Below are positions 59,774-64,000 of a DNA stretch of 64,000 bases, piece by piece. The position numbers and the translations under genes were made by a program. The DNA comes from Roseateles toxinivorans (GTDB lineage: Bacteria; Pseudomonadota; Gammaproteobacteria; Burkholderiales; Burkholderiaceae_C), in NCBI RefSeq assembly GCF_004362525.1, contig NZ_SNXS01000013.1:45136-109135 (forward strand), read 5' to 3'. The number at the start of each line of letters is the position of its first letter. Positions within the stretch are counted from its first letter, which is position 1. The notes under the pieces are model-generated. The model worked only from the letters and a program-made list of their open reading frames with translations. It was not told the origin of the DNA and made no database searches.

Positions 59774-59872
59774 GCCCAACGTTTGAGCTAACCGGCACGC
59801 GACGGCAGGACGCCGCAGGGCCAGAATGAAATTAGGCCCAGTGGTGGCATGCGCGACATAGCGGCCTTTGAC
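59774..59872 (+). repeat. Truncated attC of the second family
   Basis: Starts with R'' GCCCAAC (59774-59780) and continues GTTTGAGCTAACCGGC, as in attC6 and attC8. The sequence then breaks into attC3 without its own GTTRRRY core. It looks like the left part of one attC joined to a whole second attC. Confidence 0.6.
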
Positions 59873-59974
59873 GCCTGACGTTTGACATGAGGGGCAAACG
59901 ACGGCGGCACAAGCTTGGGCAGAAAGCCCAAACCTGAACCGCCGTTGTTTGTCCCCTCGATGGAATGGTTAGGC
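59873..59974 (+). repeat. attC site 3
   Basis: 102 bp; R'' GCCTGAC (59873-59879; one change from the consensus AAC end), R' GTTAGGC (59968-59974). The interior is nearly the same as attC4. Confidence 0.82.
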
Positions 59975-60346
59975 ATCACGATTTTCCAGGCGGGCGAGTG
60001 CTTGACGCGCAGGCTGATGCAAATAGCTCCATTCGTGCCGACTTAGCTCAAGCAAGGATGCTCGGTGCGGAAGGAGTAGCTCGACAGGAAGCTCAGCCAG
60101 CACGTTTGCAGCTGCCCAAGGCGCATCGCCTGCGTCGTCGCCTTCGAGCGCGATGTCGACAAGACTAGCAAGGAGCCCCGCGTCATAGTGATGTGCAGCA
60201 AAGTAGCTTTCGATCATTTGGCTCGTCGGTGTTGAAGTCGTGAAAATCAGAAGCGCTCGAAGATTACCCGCATCGTGATGACCTTTGCGAATTGCCTCGC
60301 CCGCAGCGGCAATTGCCTGATCTCGGTGATGCTCGCTACTTTGCAT
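59969..60346 (-). CDS. Hypothetical cassette protein, reversed
   Basis: 125 residues from ATG 60346 (a longer frame reaches into attC4). All-helical look (AIAAAGEAIRKG, LLASLVDIALEG, AAANVLAELPVELL, QPARQALARLE), reminiscent of HEAT-like repeats or an immunity-type protein. No family recognised. Its stop lies within the attC3 core, and it reads against the array. Confidence 0.6.
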   Translation of the reverse strand: MQSSEHHRDQAIAAAGEAIRKGHHDAGNLRALLIFTTSTPTSQMIESYFAAHHYDAGLLASLVDIALEGDDAGDAPWAAANVLAELPVELLLPHRASLLELSRHEWSYLHQPARQALARLENRDA

Positions 60347-60363
60347 GAACGGCTCTTTGTGAT

Positions 60364-60465
60364 GCCCAACGTCTGAAATGAGGGGCAAACGACGGCGACA
60401 CCAGCCTGGACGGAATGCTCAAACCTGCACCGCCGTTGTTTGTCCCCTCGATGGAATGGTTGGGC
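60364..60465 (+). repeat. attC site 4
   Basis: 102 bp; R'' GCCCAAC (60364-60370), R' GTTGGGC (60459-60465). First attC family. Confidence 0.87.
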
Positions 60466-60466
60466 A

Positions 60467-60748
60467 TCACCCGCGCAACTCGCGCAAGACTTCGGGATGA
60501 GCAACTGCGACCTGAAGAAGCGTCTTCGCAGCACCAGTGGGTTCGCGCCGACCTTGCTCCCAGTCCTGCAGCGTACGAGCAGAAACACCCAGCAGAATGG
60601 CGAAGTCTTGCTGGGAAAGACCAACTTGTGCCCTTGCCTCGGCCGCGGCCGGAAGTTTGACCTTGGTGACGCGAGCCGCTTCGCCTCGACGCATTTGCTT
60701 CACCGACTCCAGCAAGTCTTGCTGGAACTTTTTCAGTTCAGTTGGCAT
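60467..60748 (-). CDS. NadS/HigA-type helix-turn-helix antitoxin (orphaned)
   Basis: 93 residues. Helix-turn-helix ARAQVGLSQQDFAILLGVSARTLQDWEQGRREPTG in the C-terminal half; the N-terminus has the lysine-rich extension (VKQMRRGEAARVTKVK) of NadS/HigA antitoxins paired with RelE-like toxins. The start overlaps the reading frame of a toxin remnant upstream, so a working toxin is probably lost. Confidence 0.85.
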   Translation of the reverse strand: MPTELKKFQQDLLESVKQMRRGEAARVTKVKLPAAAEARAQVGLSQQDFAILLGVSARTLQDWEQGRREPTGAAKTLLQVAVAHPEVLRELRG

Positions 60749-60860
60749 CTTCGACTCCTTGTTTCAGTTCCGCTAGGAACGACGTTGGCAAGTTGTCAAA
60801 CTTGCCTTTCGTGTACACGATGAGCAGCCAGATTGTTTGAGCGCTAGTGTTGAAGTAACC
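60738..60860 (-). pseudogene. RelE/HigB-like toxin C-terminal remnant
   Basis: On the - strand a frame ends at 60738 with AQTIWLLIVYTKGKFDNLP, SFLAELKQGVEDAN, stop. This is the final strand and helix of RelE-type toxins (I-x-L-L-x-V-Y-x-K) followed by overlap with the antitoxin ATG, the normal toxin-antitoxin junction. Upstream the frame runs into the 80-residue membrane gene without a start or the catalytic region. Confidence 0.62.
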
Positions 60861-61086
60861 AGAGCAAGCCCCACCAGGGAAGAAGCATGCCGAAACCTTC
60901 ACCACCCCACATGATTGAACAGAACAAAGTCAGCTGACAAAGAGCCAAACCCCCTACCAAGTGCGGAACTGAAACCCGCGGATAGAGGTTTCGAGCCACG
61001 GTGCGGGCGAGGAAATAGCTTGCGACGGGACCCCAAAGCACGAAAAAGAAGAATGCAATGTTGATGAACCGACCAACGCTCTCCAT
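60844..61086 (-). CDS. Small membrane protein, cassette-borne, reversed
   Basis: 80 residues with two hydrophobic segments (INIAFFFFVLWGPVASYFLA and LVGGLALCQLTLFCSIMWGG) and a Trp-rich end (LLPWWGLLWLLQ). The ATG lies 4 bp inside the attC5 edge. No family recognised. It overlaps the upstream part of the toxin remnant. Confidence 0.55.
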   Translation of the reverse strand: MESVGRFINIAFFFFVLWGPVASYFLARTVARNLYPRVSVPHLVGGLALCQLTLFCSIMWGGEGFGMLLPWWGLLWLLQH

Positions 61087-61090
61087 AGCT

Positions 61091-61192
61091 GCCTAACGTT
61101 TGACATGAGGGGCAAGCGTCGGCGGCACCAGCTTGGACAGAATGCCAGAAGCCGAACCGCCGTTGCTTGTCCCCTCGATGGAATGGTTAGCC
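61091..61192 (+). repeat. attC site 5
   Basis: 102 bp; R'' GCCTAAC (61091-61097), R' GTTAGCC (61186-61192). First attC family. Confidence 0.86.
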
Positions 61193-61220
61193 CGCAGCGC
61201 CTTGACTTGAACCACCGGGT

Positions 61221-61237
61221 GGAACCATAATGGTTCC
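61221..61237. promoter_or_regulatory. Palindromic operator of the fitAB-like cassette
   Basis: GGAACCAT-A-ATGGTTCC is a perfect 17-base palindrome (8-bp arms, one central base), 19 bases before the GTG start of the antitoxin. Expected binding site for a dimeric ribbon-helix-helix repressor. Confidence 0.65.
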
Positions 61238-61256
61238 ATTATGGATGGAGAGCGCC

Positions 61257-61502
61257 GTGCCCACAACCCTGACATTGAAGAATATCCCCGACGCCGTGTA
61301 CGACCGGCTGAAGCTTGCTGCAGAAATGCACCGCCGAAGCTTAAATAGCGAGGCCATCGTGTGCCTTGAGTCGGTGTTGCTACCAACCAAGATGATGCCG
61401 AGCGAGCGGATTGCTCGGGCTCGCGAACTGCGGGCGGCTTTGCCGGACGGCAAGTTCCGTGCGCGTGACATCGATGCGGCGAAGCGCGAGGGCCGCCCAT
61501 GA
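61257..61502 (+). CDS. FitA-like ribbon-helix-helix antitoxin
   Basis: 81 residues from GTG 61257, which has GGAG 6 bases upstream; ATG 61245 and 61230 lie nearer or inside the operator. TTLTLKNIPDAVYDRLKLAAEMHRRSLNSEAIVCLE is the FitA/Arc-type fold. Tail with FRARDIDAAKREGRP. Overlaps the toxin gene (ATGA). Confidence 0.85.
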   Translation: MPTTLTLKNIPDAVYDRLKLAAEMHRRSLNSEAIVCLESVLLPTKMMPSERIARARELRAALPDGKFRARDIDAAKREGRP

Positions 61503-61894
61503 TCGTGGTCGATTCGAATGTGCTCGCGTACTTGTACCTGCCTGGCGAGTACACAGCTGCAGCTGAGGCATTGCTTGAGCAGGATTCCGATTGGGCCTCT
61601 CCAATCCTATGGCGCAGCGAGTTTCGCAATATCTTGGCGGGATACATGCGACGCAAAGCCATTTCGTTCGAGCAAGCGAACAGCCTCCAGCGAGAGGCAG
61701 AGAGCCTACTTGAAGGTGCAGAGTTCGAGGTCGATTCCTCGGCGGTGCTGGAACTCGTTCGCGACAGCGACTGCTCCGCATACGATTGCGAGTTTGTTGC
61801 TCTCGCAATGAAGCTCGACACGAAGTTGGTCACCATGGACAAAAAGCTGCTGCGAGCATTTCCGAAGCGCACCATCGCTCTTTCTGCGGGCTAA
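61499..61894 (+). CDS. PIN-domain toxin (VapC/FitB-like)
   Basis: 131 residues. PIN motif IVVDSNVLAYLYLPG, then WRSEFRNILAG, SAYDCEFVALAM and LVTMDKKLLRAFP supply the acidic active-site residues. Putative endoribonuclease kept in check by the upstream antitoxin. Ends in the attC6 R'' box. Confidence 0.9.
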   Translation: MIVVDSNVLAYLYLPGEYTAAAEALLEQDSDWASPILWRSEFRNILAGYMRRKAISFEQANSLQREAESLLEGAEFEVDSSAVLELVRDSDCSAYDCEFVALAMKLDTKLVTMDKKLLRAFPKRTIALSAG

Positions 61895-62016
61895 CGTCTG
61901 AGCTAACCGGCCCGCGACGGCATGACGCCGGAGGCGCGGACAACGGCGGCACAAGCTTTGGCAAGGACCGCAAACCTTGCCCGCCGTTGGCTGTCGCTTC
62001 GATGGAATGGTTAGGC
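61889..62016 (+). repeat. attC site 6
   Basis: 128 bp; R'' GGCTAAC (61889-61895), R' GTTAGGC (62010-62016). Left half belongs to the second family (GTCTGAGCTAACCGGCCCGC), right half to the first (GATGGAATGGTTAGGC). Confidence 0.82.
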
Positions 62017-62096
62017 ATCATTGCCGGCATCAAAGCTATTTGCAATTTGTTTACTGTGAGCACTGAAGCAAATATTCGCCAGACGACGAACGCCAT

Positions 62097-62408
62097 CTAT
62101 TCGATGAGCTTCCAGATTCGCTCGCTGACAAGCATAGCCCCAACAATTGTGGCCAGTTGCAGGGCGAATGACATCCCATAAACGGTCGTGTCTTCGATCT
62201 CCGAGGTTTGAAATACGAGCTTCGGCCCCAAGTAAAGGACGATTGAGCGAACGACTTTCCCGGAGTTCTCTTCAGTGTCAACGCAGACCGACACTGCCTT
62301 GGACTCGTGATCGTGATAGAGGGCAAACGTGAAGACGGGGACCTGACGTCGCTTGACTTCTGAAATCGCGTTGGCCAGCACTTCGGAGAATAGTTTAGAC
62401 GGCGACAT
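62097..62408 (-). CDS. Hypothetical cassette protein, reversed
   Basis: 103 residues from ATG 62408; a longer frame to 62642 would cross attC7. A mixed alpha/beta N-terminus (LFSEVLANAISEVKRRQVPVFTFALYHD) is followed by strands and one hydrophobic C-terminal segment (MSFALQLATIVGAMLVSE). No family recognised. Bounded by attC6 and attC7. Confidence 0.6.
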   Translation of the reverse strand: MSPSKLFSEVLANAISEVKRRQVPVFTFALYHDHESKAVSVCVDTEENSGKVVRSIVLYLGPKLVFQTSEIEDTTVYGMSFALQLATIVGAMLVSERIWKLIE

Positions 62409-62417
62409 GCTCTGGAT

Positions 62418-62486
62418 GCCTAACGTTCGAGTTGAGCCGCAGACCGAGGCTTGCCGAGGGCTGTCGGCTCGAACGACTGGTTCGGC
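62418..62486 (+). repeat. attC site 7 (short type)
   Basis: 69 bp; R'' GCCTAAC (62418-62424), R' GTTCGGC (62480-62486). Arms GTTCGAGTTGAGCCG and CGGCTCGAACGACTGG pair well. A third, short attC type close to those of mobile integron cassettes. Confidence 0.82.
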
Positions 62487-62487
62487 C

Positions 62488-62787
62488 TCACGCCCTGCGC
62501 GAATGACGGGCAACGTACTGTTGCAATACGCCATCCATCCGCGACTGCCAGCCCTCGCCAGTGGACTTGAAGTACGCCACCACCTCAGGGCTGTAGCGAA
62601 CAGACACCAGCAACTTCTTGTTTTCAGACTTGGGACGACCACGCACCGCCTTGAGCGGAACCATGGCCTGCAATTGTTTAGGCGTCAGTGGCTGCGCATC
62701 AGGATCGGCCTTGGCCGCTGCCGTGATGGCTTTGTCTTCAGCCACGGTCGGCATGACAACCGTTGGCCGCTTAGTAACTTTGGACAT
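62488..62787 (-). CDS. brnA: BrnA-family antitoxin
   Basis: 99 residues. Characteristic region LTPKQLQAMVPLKAVRGRPKSENKKLLVSVRYSPEVVAYFKSTGEGWQSRMDGVLQQYV, the ribbon-helix-helix end of BrnA. Overlaps brnT by 17 bp. Reversed relative to the array. Confidence 0.9.
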   Translation of the reverse strand: MSKVTKRPTVVMPTVAEDKAITAAAKADPDAQPLTPKQLQAMVPLKAVRGRPKSENKKLLVSVRYSPEVVAYFKSTGEGWQSRMDGVLQQYVARHSRRA

Positions 62788-63040
62788 AGTGCTTCACCTC
62801 GCGTCGATTGGCCTTGCGCAAGCTGATGATCCTTCGGGCATCACCGCGATCCACAAACGCCACGTAGTACAGGATCCCGGTATCGGGTGCGAGAGCGATC
62901 ATGCGCATCTCGCCGTACTCGTACCGGTCATCAACCCACACCAGAGCCTCATCCCAGTCGAGCCCTGACGCCAGCGCAAGTGACAGGCCATGTTTCTCTT
63001 GATTGGAAGAATCTTTAGCTGGGTCAAATTCAATCCGCAT
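62771..63040 (-). CDS. brnT: BrnT-family toxin
   Basis: 89 residues. BrnT pattern: IEFDPAKDSSNQEKHGLSL, DDRYEYGEMRMIALAPDTGILYYVAFVDRGDARRIISLRKANRREVKHY. RelE-fold ribonuclease, first gene of the pair as in other brnTA operons. Palindrome TGTAGCTACA lies directly upstream. Confidence 0.92.
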   Translation of the reverse strand: MRIEFDPAKDSSNQEKHGLSLALASGLDWDEALVWVDDRYEYGEMRMIALAPDTGILYYVAFVDRGDARRIISLRKANRREVKHYVQSY

Positions 63041-63047
63041 GTTTAAT

Positions 63048-63057
63048 TGTAGCTACA
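63048..63057. promoter_or_regulatory. Palindrome upstream of brnT, candidate BrnA operator
   Basis: TGTAGCTACA is a perfect 10-base palindrome 7 bases from the brnT start, set in AT-rich DNA (AATT...ATAAATT on either side). Likely autoregulatory site for the BrnT-BrnA complex. Confidence 0.55.
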
Positions 63058-63101
63058 TAAATTAAGCAAGGCAAATACGGAGAACTGCGGTCTTTGGTGG
63101 G

Positions 63102-63213
63102 GCCGAACGTCTGAGCTAACCGGCCCGCAGCGGCATGACGCCGGAGGGCCAGAATGAAATGAGGCCCGTAGGAGGCATGCCGTTGTGGGTCCGGTTGAGC
63201 GCGTGGTTGGGCA
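63102..63213 (+). repeat. attC site 8
   Basis: 112 bp; R'' GCCGAAC (63102-63108, one base off consensus), R' GTTGGGC (63207-63213). Second attC family (CTGAGCTAACCGGCCCGC; CGGTTGAGCGCGTG before the core). Confidence 0.75.
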
Positions 63214-63465
63214 GCATGGCAGGGTTGTTTGAACAGAGGGCACGACCGAGGCCAAGCGACCAAGTGATTGGATTGTGGCCTTGCGAACTGCCTCGTGGCA
63301 ACCCAAACTGAAACTCGCTACCGGCGGACTCGCGCCGCCGAGCAAGAAAGCTCCGAGCAGCCACAAGTGCTGGCACACGCTTCATGCGAATTCCCGCGCT
63401 GACCGAAGGCACTGACCGTGAGGCAGGGAAAGCCAAACCGTGCATTGCTCATCGTTCACGATGCG
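63214..63465. other. Cassette body without a recognisable gene
   Basis: 252 bp between attC8 and attC9. The frames that cross it on the - strand depend on translating attC8 itself and have no family pattern. It may be a gene-less cassette, a decayed gene, or carry a small RNA or promoter. I see no clear promoter or hairpin. Confidence 0.55.
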
Positions 63466-63543
63466 GCCCAACGTTTGAAATGAGGGGCGGACGACAGCTG
63501 GCAAAGCCAGATGTTGGACGTCCCCTCGATGGAAGGGTTAGGC
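63466..63543 (+). repeat. attC site 9
   Basis: 78 bp; R'' GCCCAAC (63466-63472), R' GTTAGGC (63537-63543). First family with a shortened loop region. Confidence 0.85.
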
Positions 63544-63969
63544 GTCCCGCTCGTACGGTAGGCATGGAAGACCGTCCACCCACTCACCGAGCTTGAAATC
63601 TCGGCGCTCAAGTTCTTCCATGAAGGCAAGGAAGCTCGGGGCGACATCAGCGTACTCGGGGGTGGAGCGAGGCAAGAAGACAATGTTGCTACTGATTTTG
63701 GTGTACGCATATAAGTTTCCTAGATCGTCTTGCGCAAAGATCACGGCGCCTCGGAGGTGGCCTTGCCTGATTTGGCTGAACCAGTCGTACCGAAAACTCA
63801 AGGTTTCATCATCGTCGCCGTACCCTACTGATAGCAGCCAAACCTTCAAGTCTTCTGGTAGTGCAGTCCCGACTTTGCTCTCGATACGCTCAATCTCCGA
63901 CGAAGCGTATCCGTCCGGCCAAGTCATCTTGACGCGGGACGACGTGCAGTTCAGACCGACGGCTTCCAA
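63538..63969 (-). CDS. SMI1/KNR4 (SUKH) family protein, cassette-borne, reversed
   Basis: 143 residues. SUKH pattern: SSEIERIESKVGTALPEDLKVWLLSVGYGDDD near the N-terminus, AVIFAQDDLGNLYAYTK in the centre and SFLAFMEELERRDF at the end. SUKH proteins are often immunity proteins against nuclease or deaminase toxins. No toxin gene is next to it, so it may protect against toxins of other cells. The stop lies in the attC9 core. Confidence 0.8.
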   Translation of the reverse strand: MEAVGLNCTSSRVKMTWPDGYASSEIERIESKVGTALPEDLKVWLLSVGYGDDDETLSFRYDWFSQIRQGHLRGAVIFAQDDLGNLYAYTKISSNIVFLPRSTPEYADVAPSFLAFMEELERRDFKLGEWVDGLPCLPYERDA

Positions 63970-64000
63970 CGATACGGCAGCAGTTCGGCCAGCGCTGACG

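Noticed and set aside
61093..61875. - strand frames containing SIEGT...HVKR-like peptides
   Set aside because: These peptides are translations of attC sites and recur at every site. They are not protein domains.
62409..62642. N-terminal extension of the 62097 gene
   Set aside because: It runs through attC7 into the neighbouring cassette. The ATG at 62408 lies just inside the cassette.
57604..64000. CRISPR array
   Set aside because: Repeats are about 100 bp with inner dyads, spacing is variable, and genes lie between them, as in integron cassettes. No cas gene is present.
57604..64000. REP or transposon-type (MITE) explanation for the 102-bp repeats
   Set aside because: All share one orientation, carry RYYYAAC and GTTRRRY cores at their ends, and each closes a single gene unit, which fits attC sites better than dispersed elements.

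Overview
The window is GC-rich DNA of a betaproteobacterium. The mix of genes (a selenoneine cluster, a full flagellar export and basal-body operon, an extracellular contractile injection system, and attC cassettes of a type often seen in Burkholderiales) points to Burkholderiales, probably the Leptothrix/Rubrivivax/Roseateles group. The family-level placement is inference. The last 6 kb are visibly less GC-rich and consist of acquired gene cassettes.

Layout. (1) 1-19.5 kb, + strand: the distal half of a contractile injection system (eCIS) locus. It encodes a baseplate J-like protein (cut by the window edge), a tail protein I-like protein fused to a propeller-like N-terminus, two small beta-domain proteins, three proteins sharing an entry module, an uncharacterised eCIS-associated protein, an AAA+ ATPase, and a 1340-residue eCIS-core (DUF4157) protein ending in a GHL-type nuclease-like domain. 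Sheath and tube genes would lie left of the window. (2) 19.5-25.6 kb: a small membrane protein, a CorA-like channel protein, an Xre/RES toxin-antitoxin pair with an operator inside its promoter, and a two-subunit molybdenum hydroxylase with a Tat signal. (3) 25.6-32.2 kb: a selenium island. A SelD/SenC-like selenophosphate synthetase and SenB glycosyltransferase run leftward. SenA (EgtB-like) runs rightward 18 bp away, followed by a PhnCDE-like ABC importer with two permeases that is best read as a selenium oxyanion importer. Together these would import selenium, activate it, make a selenosugar and build selenoneine.

(4) 32.2-34.6 kb: a lipocalin, an AP2-like gene, a decayed HAD hydrolase next to a tRNA-Ser-like fragment, a DUF1993 gene and a RidA protein. 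(5) 34.7-55.6 kb, - strand: one compact flagellar operon, fliQ-fliR-flhB-flhA-flgF-flgG-flgA-flgH-flgI-flgB-flgC-fliE-fliF-fliG-fliH-fliI-fliJ-fliK-flgD-flgE-fliM-fliN-fliO-fliP-fliA-TPR gene, with stop/start overlaps at most junctions. It has no flagellin, cap, hook-filament junction, stator, chemotaxis or master-regulator gene. Its FliG-like and FliM-like proteins lack the parts that normally couple to the motor and to CheY.

(6) 56-57.6 kb: a DUF3297 gene, IS30 and IS3 remnants, and an RibD/DHFR-like gene with a TTG start. (7) 57.6-64 kb: an array of at least nine attC sites in one orientation, with no integrase gene in the window (a CALIN, possibly truncated on the left by the IS3 end). 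The cassettes carry VapBC, YefM/YoeB, FitAB-like and BrnTA toxin-antitoxin pairs, an orphaned HTH antitoxin with a toxin remnant, a SUKH protein and small unknown proteins. About half of the gene-bearing cassettes are reversed relative to the array. Four toxin-antitoxin pairs have perfect palindromes beside their start codons.
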